Origin: Variovorax sp. HW608
GTDB lineage: Bacteria; Pseudomonadota; Gammaproteobacteria; Burkholderiales; Burkholderiaceae_C
Length of the DNA: 64,000 nt
Assembly: GCF_900090195.1 (NCBI RefSeq)
Contig: NZ_LT607803.1
Span: 1,550,001 to 1,614,000, forward strand
Direction of reading: 5' to 3'
In this document: piece after piece, positions 1 to 8,803 of the stretch
Layout: the number at the start of each line of letters is the position of its first letter
Position numbering within the stretch: position 1 is the first letter of the stretch
Translations under genes and position numbers: made by a program
The notes under the pieces: model-generated
The model's input: the letters and a program-made list of their open reading frames with translations, nothing else
What the model was told of the DNA's origin: nothing
The model's database searches: none

Positions 1-38
1 CTCTGGGAATGCATCGCTCGACCGGCACACACGTTCGG

Positions 39-383
39 TCACTTGGCCTCGAACTGGCCGAATGCCTCCATCGCCCGCACCGAATAGACGTAGGCCGCCC
101 CCGCATTCAGCGCGATCGCGGTGCCCAACGCGTCGCTAAGCTCCGCTTCGGTAGCGCCGGCGGTGCGTGCCGCGTTCGCGTGGGAAGCAATGCACCCGTC
201 GCATCGGGTGGTGACCGCAACCGCAAGTGCGATCAGCTCCCGAGTTTTCGCATCGAGCGCGCCCGCGCCGTTCTGGGCAGCATTCAATCCCTGGAAGCCG
301 GCAATCAGCTTGGGATTCGCTTTGGCCAGCGCACCGGCGGAGCCGCGAAGGTTCTTGAGTTGTTCGATCCAGTTGTTGAGCAT
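39..383 (-). CDS. AhpD-like carboxymuconolactone decarboxylase family protein
   Basis: This 114-residue protein matches the compact all-alpha AhpD/CMD fold. A C-D-G-C pair followed closely by A-S-H lies at about residues 61-67, the usual redox Cys-x2-Cys plus His of alkylhydroperoxidase-like members. These proteins act in the cytoplasm as peroxidase or disulfide-reductase components, but many have no known substrate. The start is the ATG at 383. The gene follows the acyl-CoA dehydrogenase/CoA-transferase pair on the same strand with a gap of about 40 bases, so it is probably the last gene of that operon. The exact reaction cannot be read from sequence. Confidence 0.85.
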   Translation of the reverse strand: MLNNWIEQLKNLRGSAGALAKANPKLIAGFQGLNAAQNGAGALDAKTRELIALAVAVTTRCDGCIASHANAARTAGATEAELSDALGTAIALNAGAAYVYSVRAMEAFGQFEAK

Positions 384-425
384 GGAGTTTTCCTTGAGTT
401 GGTGGTGCGGGATGGGCGAAATGCT

Positions 426-1631
426 TCAGGCCGGGCTGCCCTGCGCAGCCTTGAGATAGCCGTCGCGCGTCTGAGGCAGCTTCATCTCGAGCAGCTTGGA
501 AGCGACCTGCGTGCGAAGAATCTGCGCTGTGCCGCCAGCGATGGTGAACATCCGGGCATCACGCACATGGCGCTCCATCGGGTTGTGCCGCCCGTAGCCG
601 GATGAGCCGTAGAACTGGAGTGCGTCGTTCGTGACCTTGTTGGCCGTTTCCGCCGCGAAAATCTTGGCCCGTGCAGCTTTGTCGATGTCCGGGAACTCCG
701 CGCCGCTGGCGGCGGCAGAACGCAGCAACAGCCGCGCGGCCTCGAGTTGGGTGGACATGTCGGCCAGCATCCACTGCAGACCTTGGAATTCAGCGATGGG
801 GCGGCCGAACTGGTGCCGGGACTTGAGGTAGGCCATGCCTTCCTCGAAAGCACCCTGTGCGATGCCCAGAGCCACGGTGCCTGCACCGACACGCTGCGCG
901 TTGTAGGCGGTCATGAGTGCGGCGAAGCCGCGCTTCAGGCCCCCCGGCAGGCTGACCATCATCGATTTGTGGATCTTTAGGTCGCGAAACTCAATGTGAG
1001 TTTCCGGAATGCCGCGAACCCCCATGGCATACAAGCGCCGGCCCACAACGAGTTCTGCTGGTCCGTTGTCGTCCCGTACGCAGATGAAGGCGCCAATGCC
1101 TTGCTCAACGCCGTCCTCGAACACGCGAGCGAAGATCAGGTGCAGCTTCGAAACGCCGCCACCGGTGATCCAGTACTTCTCGCCGTTGAGGATGTAGTGG
1201 TCGCCTTTCCTGTCGGCACGTGTCGTCATCTCGCTGGCGGCGCTGCCGGCATTGGGCTCCGAGATACAGATCGCAGGCTTGTCGCCCGCAAGGACCAGGC
1301 TGGCCGCCAGCTTCAACTGTTCCTCCGAACCGTACTTCGCGATGGCGCCGATGGCACCCATGTTGGCTTCCACCGTGATACGCCCCATCGTGGCGCAGGC
1401 CTTGGCCATCTCCTCGATGACGATCACCGTGTCCAGATAGGACAGGCCGCGGCCGCCCAAGCGCTTGGGCAATGTCATGCCCATGAAGCCCGCATCGCGC
1501 AGCTGCGCTACGTTGTCCCAGGGGTACTGTTCGGTTTGATCCGTATTTGCAGCGGCGGGGGCAAATACAGTCTGCGCAAGCTCACGCGCTTGTGCTTGCA
1601 GCTTCAGTTGTTCAGGGGTGAGGTCGTACAT
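426..1631 (-). CDS. acyl-CoA dehydrogenase family protein
   Basis: This 401-residue flavoprotein has the standard acyl-CoA dehydrogenase order: an N-terminal helical domain, the I-S-E-P-N-A-G-S flavin/substrate loop, a beta domain with Y-W-I-T-G-G-G, then Q-F-G-R-P-I and a C-terminal R-D-A-R-M-F-T-I-A-G-G-T-A-Q-I-L segment. The last segment has Gly where medium-chain enzymes carry the catalytic Glu, as in isovaleryl/long-chain type members that use a Glu elsewhere. It oxidises an acyl-CoA at the alpha-beta carbons in the cytoplasm. It lies 9 bases downstream of a class III CoA-transferase, so the pair probably activates and then desaturates one carboxylic acid. The substrate is unknown. Confidence 0.92.
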   Translation of the reverse strand: MYDLTPEQLKLQAQARELAQTVFAPAAANTDQTEQYPWDNVAQLRDAGFMGMTLPKRLGGRGLSYLDTVIVIEEMAKACATMGRITVEANMGAIGAIAKYGSEEQLKLAASLVLAGDKPAICISEPNAGSAASEMTTRADRKGDHYILNGEKYWITGGGVSKLHLIFARVFEDGVEQGIGAFICVRDDNGPAELVVGRRLYAMGVRGIPETHIEFRDLKIHKSMMVSLPGGLKRGFAALMTAYNAQRVGAGTVALGIAQGAFEEGMAYLKSRHQFGRPIAEFQGLQWMLADMSTQLEAARLLLRSAAASGAEFPDIDKAARAKIFAAETANKVTNDALQFYGSSGYGRHNPMERHVRDARMFTIAGGTAQILRTQVASKLLEMKLPQTRDGYLKAAQGSPA

Positions 1632-1640
1632 TGAGTTCTC

Positions 1641-2840
1641 CTAGGTCGTTTCACGCTTTTCAAGCCAATCGGCCAGCACTTCGGCGGCATGCTCGTCAAG
1701 CCGGGGGGGTGGACGTCTGTAGCTCGGGGGCGTCGCGGACATCCGAAGAGGGTTCGCCAGAAGGCGGATCTCGCCGCCATCCGCCCACTCGCAGGGCATG
1801 CTCAACTCCGCTCCACGCGCTTTCACATGCGGGTCCGCGAACACTTCTTCCAAGTTGTTCACCGGTCCGCAGGGGACCCCGACGGCATCAAGCTCACGCA
1901 GCCATTCCGAGCGAACTCGCTTCTTGAGTGCTTCGTCGACCAGTTCACACAGCGCAACCCGGTTGCGGATTCGCATCGGATTGGTCGCATACCGCTCGTC
2001 CGATGCCAGATGCGATACGCCCGCCACTTCGCAGAAGCGGCGAAACTGGGAGTCGTTCCCCACCGCAAGGATCATTGGCGCATCCGCGGTGGAGAACACC
2101 TGGTAGGGGACGATGTTCGGATGGCCGTTACCCAGCCGCTCCGGTAGCTGCCTGTCGCTCAGGTAGTTGGTTGCCGCGTTGACGAGCCAGGAGATCTGCG
2201 TGTCGAGAAGGGAGACGTCGATGTGCTGCCCTTCGCCGGTCTTCTCGCGATGCCGCAACGCGGCGAGAATGCCGACAGTCGCGTACATGCCGGTCATGAC
2301 GTCCGCGATGCCGACCCCGACTTTCATGGGTTCGCCTTGGGGCTCGCCGGTCAGGCTCATGATGCCCCCCATGCCCTGGATCAGGAAGTCGTACCCAGGC
2401 CTGCTCGCGTAGGGGCCGGTCTGGCCGAAACCCGTCACCGAGCAATAGATGAGCCGGGGATAGCGGGACTTGATCTGCTCGTAGGCCAATCCGTACTTGG
2501 AAAGACCGCCGACCTTGTAGTTTTCGAGGAGCACATCGGCCTGTGCGATCAACTGGTGCACCAGGTCCTGGCCCGATTGCGAACTGATGTCGATCGCGAT
2601 CGAGCGCTTGTTCCGATTCGCCGAGAGGTAGTAGGCACTTTCCTTCGTTTCCTTCCCCGAGGCTCCCAACACATAGGGGGGTCCCCACTTGCGCGTGTCG
2701 TCCCCTTCGCCAGGCCTCTCGACCTTGACAACATCCGCCCCCAGGTCGCCCAGCACCTGGGCCGCGGTGGGTCCCGCCAGGATGCGGGAAAGGTCCAGAA
2801 CCTTGATTCCGGCAAGAGCCGCCTTCTGAACGGCGCTCAT
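1641..2840 (-). CDS. class III CoA-transferase (CaiB/BaiF family)
   Basis: This is a 399-residue family III CoA-transferase. The N-terminal L-D-L-S-R-I-L-A-G-P and G-A-D-V-V-K-V-E-R-P segments are typical, and the P-G-Y-D-F-L-I-Q segment carries the Asp that forms the acyl-anhydride intermediate in formyl-CoA transferase. It moves CoA between carboxylic acids in the cytoplasm. I place the start at the ATG at 2840 because AGGAGG lies 9 bases upstream; the frame is open 63 bases further, but that stretch has no family similarity. It is the first gene of a likely operon with the acyl-CoA dehydrogenase and the AhpD-like gene. Confidence 0.9.
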   Translation of the reverse strand: MSAVQKAALAGIKVLDLSRILAGPTAAQVLGDLGADVVKVERPGEGDDTRKWGPPYVLGASGKETKESAYYLSANRNKRSIAIDISSQSGQDLVHQLIAQADVLLENYKVGGLSKYGLAYEQIKSRYPRLIYCSVTGFGQTGPYASRPGYDFLIQGMGGIMSLTGEPQGEPMKVGVGIADVMTGMYATVGILAALRHREKTGEGQHIDVSLLDTQISWLVNAATNYLSDRQLPERLGNGHPNIVPYQVFSTADAPMILAVGNDSQFRRFCEVAGVSHLASDERYATNPMRIRNRVALCELVDEALKKRVRSEWLRELDAVGVPCGPVNNLEEVFADPHVKARGAELSMPCEWADGGEIRLLANPLRMSATPPSYRRPPPRLDEHAAEVLADWLEKRETT

Positions 2841-2995
2841 GCCGCACCACCTCCTGAACATCCGACGGCTCGGCGATTGAGAAGGCGTGTCAGTGGCCTG
2901 CATTTGCGGAAAGGACTAGACGACTCCATGTGTTTCCTGCTCCTGTGTTCGGTCGGATGAAATTTAAACTCCACACCGTTCAGCATCAATTGAGA

Positions 2996-3014
2996 ATCTC
3001 TTCAACATAGAGAT
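2996..3014. promoter_or_regulatory. small inverted repeat upstream of the CoA-transferase operon
   Basis: ATCTCT and AGAGAT flank a 7-base spacer in the 278-base gap between the aminotransferase end and the CoA-transferase start. The gap is AT-richer than its surroundings and must hold the promoter of the 2840-39 operon. Six-base arms occur by chance fairly often, so an operator role is only a suggestion. No other feature was seen in the gap. Confidence 0.2.
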
Positions 3015-3118
3015 GCACGAAAAGAAGATCGAACGTTGTTCAGTCGATGCGACGCCGACGCAATCTTCCTGTGGCGGTTGAGGCGACTGTTCCAGGTATT
3101 CGCCTGCCGGAATCGCGC

Positions 3119-4336
3119 TCAGCCCCTGGCGAGCGCTGCAGTCATGCTCTCGATGGCTTGGTCCACCATCTTGCGTGAGCATCCCAAGTTGGCACGCATG
3201 AATCCATGTCCTTCCGGGCCGAACTTGGGGCCCTTGTCCAGCCACACGCGGCCCTTCACCAGCATGAAGTCCTCCAGCTCTGCAGGCGTCATGCCGAGCT
3301 CACGGCAGTCCATCCAGGCAAGGTAGAGCGAGTCCATCTCAATGGCCTTCACTCCACCGCCAAGTCCATTGATGCAGCGCGCGAAGTGCCGCTGGTTGGC
3401 CGCGACGTAGTCCACCATCGCATCCACCCAGGGGCCGCCGTTCGTGAATGCGGCCTCGGTGGCAACCATGCCGAGCAGGTTCACGCGCGTGTTGTAGTTG
3501 CGATCGAGAACACGCACGATCTCGGCGCGCTTGGCCTTGTCGGGAATGAACATGTTGCCGCATTGAAGGCCTGCGAGGTTGAAGGTCTTGCTGGCCGACG
3601 TGCAGGTGATGCTGTTGTGCGCAAGACGCGGATCAAGGGACGCGAACGGCGTGTGCTTGCAGCCCTTGGCGAAGACGAAGTCGCAATGGATTTCGTCGGC
3701 AATCACCAGGATGCCATGACGCAGGCAGATCTCGCCCATAGTGCGCAATTCTTCCTCGCTCCACACATTCCCCGTGGGGTTGTGCGGATTGCAGAGGATG
3801 AAGATCTTGGTGTCATCACGAATCGCAGATTCGAACTGCCTGGCGTCGAAGCGATAGCGGCTGCCATCGAATCGCAGCGGCGCGGTGACCACATGACGAC
3901 CGTTGATGTGCACGTCGTTGTGAAAATGCACATATACCGGAGGCTGAATCAACACCGAATCGCCGGGTCGCGAAAACGCCTGAACAATGGTCTTGAGCGC
4001 GGCGATGACGCTGGCGATCGGCACGACCCATTCGTTGGACGCGTCCCAGCCGAAGCGATCACGCTGCCATGCAGTGACTGCATCCAGATAGCCCTTGGTC
4101 GCGCCAATGGGATAGCCATACACGCCATGGGACACGGCTTCGTGCAGCGCGGCGATCACCGCGGGTGGCGACTTGAAGTCCATGTCCGCGATCCACATGG
4201 GCAACGGGTTGGCGGCGGCCTGCCCCGGCGTGAGCGATGCGCACGGCGCACCCCATTTGATGGAGTTGCTGCGGGTGCGGTCCACCACGGTGTCGAAGTC
4301 GAATTTGGTGTCGGTTATCACAGTGCGATCCAACAT
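3119..4336 (-). CDS. MalY/PatB-type PLP-dependent C-S lyase / aminotransferase
   Basis: This 405-residue fold-type I PLP enzyme has W-I-A-D-M-D-F (about 48-54), C-N-P-H-N-P-T-G (182-189), D-E-I-H-C-D-F (214-220) and S-A-S-K, where Lys250 should bind PLP. This motif set is that of the MalY/PatB subgroup, most of which cleave cystathionine or other cysteine S-conjugates rather than transaminate. The ATG at 4336 has AAGGA eight bases upstream. A thiol dioxygenase lies about 2 kb away, so a sulfur-amino-acid context is attractive but not proven. Alternative roles are a general class I/II aminotransferase or a maltose-regulator-like protein. Confidence 0.87.
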   Translation of the reverse strand: MLDRTVITDTKFDFDTVVDRTRSNSIKWGAPCASLTPGQAAANPLPMWIADMDFKSPPAVIAALHEAVSHGVYGYPIGATKGYLDAVTAWQRDRFGWDASNEWVVPIASVIAALKTIVQAFSRPGDSVLIQPPVYVHFHNDVHINGRHVVTAPLRFDGSRYRFDARQFESAIRDDTKIFILCNPHNPTGNVWSEEELRTMGEICLRHGILVIADEIHCDFVFAKGCKHTPFASLDPRLAHNSITCTSASKTFNLAGLQCGNMFIPDKAKRAEIVRVLDRNYNTRVNLLGMVATEAAFTNGGPWVDAMVDYVAANQRHFARCINGLGGGVKAIEMDSLYLAWMDCRELGMTPAELEDFMLVKGRVWLDKGPKFGPEGHGFMRANLGCSRKMVDQAIESMTAALARG

Positions 4337-4502
4337 ACAGGGGTTCCTTCACTTGGCGTGTCATTGGCGATAAGTAGCCCATGGCCTTGAGAGTGGGCGA
4401 GGGGCACACGATGAGCGAAGGCGTCAATCCCTTCCGAGATCTGCGGATTCAGGCATTGCCACGCAAGTCACCGTGCATGAAGGCGTCAGGCCGGGAACTG
4501 GA

Positions 4503-4976
4503 TCAAGCGCCGGGGCGCTCAGGCAGCCGAATGGCCAGCATTTCCCCTGTTGCACATGTGAATTCGCCGGCCGTGAGCACCAGATCGATCCATGCCTTTC
4601 TTCCCTCCAGCGAGCGAAGCCTTCCCCTCACGAGAAGTTCGACGCCGAGCGGGGTGGGTCGCTTGAAGTCGACCTTCAGCGACGCCGTCACGAAGCGGAT
4701 CGGCTCCGCACCATCGCCGATTTCCCGTCCTTCCTTCTGGTATGCATACGCAGCGGCGGAAGCAGCCCCGTGGCAGTCGAGAAGCGACGCGATCAACCCC
4801 CCGTAGACGTGGTCCGGGACTCCACCGCTGTACCTGGCATCGGGCGTGAATCTCGCAACCGTCTCATTGCCAACGAGATGGCTCTTCAGATGATGGCCAT
4901 GCTGATTGCTCGGGCCGCAGCCGTAGCAATGAGCAAACGCTGGCGGGTAGAAGTCCTGTATTGCCTGTGTAGACAT
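4503..4976 (-). CDS. PaaI-family hotdog thioesterase
   Basis: This 157-residue protein has the hotdog layout: a C-Y-G-C-G-P-S-N-Q-H-G-H-H N-terminal segment, then P-D-H-V-Y-G-G-L-I-A-S-L-L-D, where the Gly-rich turn and the Asp after the central helix are typical. It should hydrolyse a small acyl-CoA thioester in the cytoplasm. The start at 4976 is chosen because AAGGAG lies about eight bases upstream; the frame is open 123 bases further back but reads like untranslated leader. It stands alone between the C-S lyase and a divergent LysR gene, so it may be that regulator's target. Confidence 0.78.
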   Translation of the reverse strand: MSTQAIQDFYPPAFAHCYGCGPSNQHGHHLKSHLVGNETVARFTPDARYSGGVPDHVYGGLIASLLDCHGAASAAAYAYQKEGREIGDGAEPIRFVTASLKVDFKRPTPLGVELLVRGRLRSLEGRKAWIDLVLTAGEFTCATGEMLAIRLPERPGA

Positions 4977-5085
4977 CTGTCTGTCTCCTTGCAGAGGATC
5001 AAATGGCGGCGCGAAGAAGCCTGGTATGGAGCCAGTTGATTCTTTGCCTCGAAGCCGCAAACTCCCTTGCATCGTATGTTTCATC

Positions 5086-5107
5086 AAATTCAAAAACAAT
5101 TGAATTT
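5086..5107. promoter_or_regulatory. perfect 8-bp inverted repeat, candidate operator between thioesterase and lysR
   Basis: AAATTCAA and TTGAATTT are separated by six bases (AAACAA) in the 281-base divergent gap between the thioesterase start (4976) and the lysR start (5258). The site is about 110 bases upstream of the thioesterase ATG and 150 bases before lysR. LysR-type regulators usually bind interrupted dyads in exactly this divergent setting, so this is a reasonable binding site. The assignment is inference only. Confidence 0.45.
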
Positions 5108-5257
5108 CAGCTCAACTAGAAAGAGATCATCAGGGCCTCCGCACGCCGGCTCGGTACCCGCCCCTACCATCCGATCCTCGACTTGCATGCAGCGCCGAAC
5201 CGGCAGTAATATTCATTAAGAACGAAAGCAGTTGAAATCACATTCAAGGAAGGCGGC

Positions 5258-6154
5258 ATGGCCACACCCACTCTCCGGCAGCTCGAACTTCTACTGGCAC
5301 TCGTCTCTTCCGACGGCATTGCGGGCGCTGGCGCGAAGCTCGGCATGTCGCCCTCCGCGACCAGTCACGCGCTGCGCGCGTTGGAGACCGCACTCGGAAC
5401 GGAGTTGGTCGATCGGAACGCGCCAGGGGTCGCTCTTACCTACACGGGGGAACATGTTCTTCCGCACGTGCGAGATGTCTTCGCGTCTCTTCAGCTGGTA
5501 CAGGCCACGGCGCTGGCCGGGGCAGAACTCAAGACCGGGTTGCTACGCCTGGGATCGTTCGGTGCAAGCGCCACGATCAGGGTCCTTCCTCCGCTGCTGG
5601 AGCGGTTCAGGGCACGCTATCCGGGTGTTGAGGTGATGGTCACTGAAAAACCGGATGAGCAAACGTCACGAGATCTGATCGAGCGCCGCCTGGAACTCGC
5701 AGCCGTGACGCTCCCAAAGGCGGACTTCGATTCGCAGACCCTCGCCATTGACGAACTCGTGGCTGTTTTGCCGTCCGGCCATCCACTGGCCAAACTGGAT
5801 ACGGTTCCACTCAACGAGATGACAGCCGATCCATTCATCCTGACCCGAGCAGGGTCGCAAGCCCTGGTTACCAAACTGTTCTCCAGGCACGGACTGCGCC
5901 CGCGAGTCAACTACGAACTGCTTCAGCTGATGTCGATACTGGAACTGGTCGCGAGTGGAAAAGGCATTTCCGTCCTCGCAAAGCTGGCGCTCCCAGATCA
6001 ATACGAAGGTACCGTCTTTCGCCCTCTTGCCCCTGGCACTTCAAGACGCATTGGGCTGGTGTGCTTGAATGAGAGTCGCCTTTCGCCCGTCGCCCATGCT
6101 TTCTGGCAGGAGACGCGCAAATACCACGCCAGCCTCAAATCTGCATCTCGCTAG
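5258..6154 (+). CDS. LysR-family transcriptional regulator
   Basis: This is a 298-residue LysR protein of normal family length. The winged helix-turn-helix spans about residues 4-62 (L-R-Q-L-E-L-L-L-A-L then M-S-P-S-A-T-S-H-A-L-R-A-L-E), followed by a periplasmic-binding-protein-like effector domain. It binds DNA as a tetramer and responds to a small ligand that is unknown here. It is divergent from the hotdog thioesterase across a gap holding a perfect 8-bp inverted repeat, and 227 bases upstream of a thiol dioxygenase in the same direction. Either neighbour could be regulated. The ATG at 5258 is preceded by GGAAGGCGGC, a workable ribosome site. Confidence 0.92.
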   Translation: MATPTLRQLELLLALVSSDGIAGAGAKLGMSPSATSHALRALETALGTELVDRNAPGVALTYTGEHVLPHVRDVFASLQLVQATALAGAELKTGLLRLGSFGASATIRVLPPLLERFRARYPGVEVMVTEKPDEQTSRDLIERRLELAAVTLPKADFDSQTLAIDELVAVLPSGHPLAKLDTVPLNEMTADPFILTRAGSQALVTKLFSRHGLRPRVNYELLQLMSILELVASGKGISVLAKLALPDQYEGTVFRPLAPGTSRRIGLVCLNESRLSPVAHAFWQETRKYHASLKSASR

Positions 6155-6381
6155 ATTTTCTCGCGACAGCGTTCCGCCTCGCGCTCGGTCAGCCCATCGG
6201 CTCGGGCGTGGGCATGGAAGTCAAGCGCGATGACGGGCAGAACAGCCCCATATGTTGAAAGTAGTCTCAATTGCTTATGAACGTGCATGAAACGACAATT
6301 GATCGAGAGCCCACGTCGTAACCAAGTCCCTTGGAGAGGACTGGGGCCTCTGGCGCGACATCTGCCACTCGGAGACACACA

Positions 6382-6960
6382 ATGCAGGTTCCATCCCCCC
6401 GTTTTGATCACTTCGTGCGTGACTTCACGCGGCTTGTCGACGAATCCTCCGGCGACGAGACCCAAGTTTTGAGCAAGGGACGCCAGCTCCTTGCTGAACT
6501 TATCGGCCGCGACGATTGGCTGCCAGACCGGTACGCGCAGCCGGATCCGCAGTACTATCAGCAATACTTGCTTCATGCCGATCCGGACGACCGGTTTTCT
6601 GTTGTCAGTTTTGTATGGGGTCCTGGCCAGAAAACCCCGATTCACAATCACACGGTCTGGGCCCTCATTGGCATGTTGAGAGGCGGAGAGCGCGCCGAGT
6701 CTTTTGAGGTCGGCCTTCCGGGGCAGCCCATGCAGTCGCTCGGAACCCAAGACCTCAATCCAGGAACTGTCGAGAGCCTCTCACCGCGAGTCGGCGATAC
6801 CCACCGGGTTTCGAACAAGTTCGAGGATCGCGTGTCGATCAGCGTCCATGTCTATGGAGGGAATATCGGACGAATTTCGCGGCACGTCTTCGATCCGAAG
6901 ACGAGCATGCGCAAGCCATTCGTCTCTGGCTACTCCAATGAAGCCGAGACTTCGCTGTAG
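6382..6960 (+). CDS. cysteine / 3-mercaptopropionate dioxygenase-type thiol dioxygenase
   Basis: This is a 192-residue cupin of the cysteine dioxygenase type I family. The iron ligands are visible: His88 and His90 in P-I-H-N-H-T-V-W, and His141 in G-D-T-H-R-V-S-N; Tyr159 in H-V-Y-G-G matches the active-site tyrosine. It adds two oxygens to a thiol, giving a sulfinate, in the cytoplasm. The T-V-W-x-L-I-G-M-L text after the second His resembles 3-mercaptopropionate dioxygenases described from Variovorax more than mammalian cysteine dioxygenase; that reading is by eye. The start at 6382 has GGAG eight bases upstream. The preceding 227 bases (6155-6381) hold no gene I can support. Confidence 0.9.
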   Translation: MQVPSPRFDHFVRDFTRLVDESSGDETQVLSKGRQLLAELIGRDDWLPDRYAQPDPQYYQQYLLHADPDDRFSVVSFVWGPGQKTPIHNHTVWALIGMLRGGERAESFEVGLPGQPMQSLGTQDLNPGTVESLSPRVGDTHRVSNKFEDRVSISVHVYGGNIGRISRHVFDPKTSMRKPFVSGYSNEAETSL

Positions 6961-7041
6961 GTGACACCGCCTCGCGCGCATCGGAGTTGAACCATCTCCA
7001 TCGCTCGCCAAGTTCGGCGTAGGACTGGGGCTCCAGTGTTA

Positions 7042-7551
7042 TCAGGAGGCCCGCAGATCTTCCAATGACTTACCGCCAGCGATGGCTTCCTTCAGCCATC
7101 GCGGTCGAGGGCCGCGACCGGTCCAGGACTTACCCGCGCCGTCGCGATATAGCACGGTTGATGGCCGACGCTTTTGGCCCGTCTTCTTCGACGGATTCTT
7201 TGCAGCTTTCGTTGCGTTGTTCGCGACCGGCGTGCCGACCTGAAAGTCTTCCAGGCGTTTGCCCGCAGCGAGCGCTTCACGCAGCCAGGTCGGCCGCTTG
7301 CCCCAGCCGCCCCAGGTGTTTCCGTTGCCATCGCTGTAAGAAATTCGTCCGCCTTTCTTGGCCACGCCTCTGCTGGCGGTCTTCTTCGTCGAGCTCCTGC
7401 CGCCGAACAGTTGCTCAGGTGACAATTCGTAATGGGCGATCGCAACCTTGATGCGATCGATGACACCACCGACTTCCTTCGCGCGAATGACATCGGCCTT
7501 CTGCTGCAACGTCGCGATTTGCTTCTGAATCTGTGCGTAAGTCTGAGCCAT
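7042..7551 (-). CDS. H-NS-family nucleoid protein with duplicated C-terminal DNA-binding domain
   Basis: This is a 169-residue basic protein. Residues 1-48 form a short coiled-coil-like segment ending in the E-L-S-P-E-Q-L-F-G family signature. Two copies of the H-NS C-terminal module follow, at about 70-104 and 134-168, joined by a Lys/Ala-rich linker. The second copy has the consensus-like G-R-G-P-R-P-R-W-L AT-hook-like loop; the first has G-W-G-K-R-P-T-W-L. H-NS proteins bind AT-rich DNA and silence horizontally acquired genes. Most homologues of about 100 residues have one such domain, so the tandem copy is unusual. The gene stands alone, with about 280 bases of non-coding sequence upstream (7552-7834). 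Confidence 0.88.
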   Translation of the reverse strand: MAQTYAQIQKQIATLQQKADVIRAKEVGGVIDRIKVAIAHYELSPEQLFGGRSSTKKTASRGVAKKGGRISYSDGNGNTWGGWGKRPTWLREALAAGKRLEDFQVGTPVANNATKAAKNPSKKTGQKRRPSTVLYRDGAGKSWTGRGPRPRWLKEAIAGGKSLEDLRAS

Positions 7552-7834
7552 AGGGACTTCTTTCTAAAAGAACAGGTCCGCTAGCTTAGTCGTTTTTTAT
7601 TTCGATACCGAGCGAACTTGGCGCTCCATGGCGGACTCTAGTTCTCTTGCATGCAAACGCATTCGTCATATGTCGGCGCTGGCGCCGTGAGAATTTCGGA
7701 TTCCTTGTCGCGCGAATTCCCCAATTCATGCTCGAAACGACCCAGGCCTCGCCCTGGTGGACGAGCTCCAAGATCAGCCTTTGTCAGAGGTTTTCGCCGA
7801 CGGATGGCCTGCTAGCGCCTTCTTCGAATTCGGG

Positions 7835-8803
7835 CTATTCATCAGGCAACGAATCACAATGTTCGTAGACCTGTATTGCAGCTGCTAGATCCTCAAGCGC
7901 CGTTCCAACAGACTTGAAGATGGTCCGAACGCCTACGTCTGATCGCCAAGGCCGAATGCCGAGACACAGCTCGCGCAGTGTCCCGCGAATGTCGGATCTT
8001 GCAAGCGCACCAGTCGCAAATGGTCCCAAGAGATCGCCACTCTTCTTCAGCGCTTCCTCCGTGTCCACGAACACGTGGGCACAGGTGAACGCGTCATCGT
8101 CCGCTTCTCGCATTTCCGGCGTGAAGCTGCCGATGAGATCCAAATGGCTCCCCGGTCGAAGCCACGCGCCTTGAACGATGGGGATCGTTGCGAGCGTGGC
8201 GCAGCTGACGATGTCAGCGCGACGGACGCCCTCGGCCAAGTCACCCGCCTCGATGACATTCAACCCCTTGCAGCGAAGCGTTTGGACCATCGCCGCCAAT
8301 TTGGACCGGTCTCGGCTCCACACGGCAATCTCGTCCAGGTCGAACACCTCGAGGTAGGCTTCCGGAAGCAGACTGGCGACGCGCCCTGCGCCCACGACCA
8401 ACAGCCTCTTTGCGGTAGCGCGGGCCAGGTAGGACGCTGCCAGCGCTGACGCTGCCGCCGTTCTACGGGCGGTGATCACATCGCCATCCATCTGGGCAAT
8501 GGGAACGCCTGTATTCGCGTCGAACAACTGGTAGGTGGAATGCAATGCAGGCCTGCTCAACGAGGCGTTGCCGGGAAACACGTTGACCGTCTTGACGCCG
8601 AAATATTGCCCATTCCAGGCGGGCATGATGAGGGACGTGCCCTGCCCCGTGAGCCCCTTGATGCTGTGCACATGCCGATCGGGCACGCTGCACCCGCCTC
8701 GAAACGTCGACCGCAAGCTCTCGATCAGGGACTTGAACGGAAGTGCCTCGCAAGTCGCGTTCTGATCGAAGAAGCGCATGCTTTGCTTCAAGTCCGTCGT
8801 CAT
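7835..8803 (-). CDS. ornithine cyclodeaminase / mu-crystallin family protein
   Basis: This is a 322-residue protein of the ornithine cyclodeaminase/mu-crystallin family. The N-terminal half forms the dimer and substrate part; the second half is a Rossmann domain with V-V-G-A-G-R-V-A-S. Members deaminate ornithine to proline, reduce cyclic imino acids such as pyrroline- or piperideine-2-carboxylate, or act as alanine dehydrogenases. The ATG at 8803 overlaps the stop of the PhzF-like gene (ATGA), so translation is coupled. The operon begins with an amino-acid ABC importer, which suggests the imported amino acid is processed by this pair. An imine-reductase role is as likely as cyclodeaminase. 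Confidence 0.85.
   Translation of the reverse strand: MTTDLKQSMRFFDQNATCEALPFKSLIESLRSTFRGGCSVPDRHVHSIKGLTGQGTSLIMPAWNGQYFGVKTVNVFPGNASLSRPALHSTYQLFDANTGVPIAQMDGDVITARRTAAASALAASYLARATAKRLLVVGAGRVASLLPEAYLEVFDLDEIAVWSRDRSKLAAMVQTLRCKGLNVIEAGDLAEGVRRADIVSCATLATIPIVQGAWLRPGSHLDLIGSFTPEMREADDDAFTCAHVFVDTEEALKKSGDLLGPFATGALARSDIRGTLRELCLGIRPWRSDVGVRTIFKSVGTALEDLAAAIQVYEHCDSLPDE

Noticed and set aside
6151..6750. 199-codon minus-strand frame between lysR and the thiol dioxygenase
   Set aside because: It runs opposite the dioxygenase and has no family likeness; the real gene there has all three iron ligands.
8473..8481. GTGATCAC inside the ornithine-cyclodeaminase-like gene as another GntR operator
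   Set aside because: It is a single 8-bp palindrome within coding sequence, without the five-base spacer and second arm of the two true operators.
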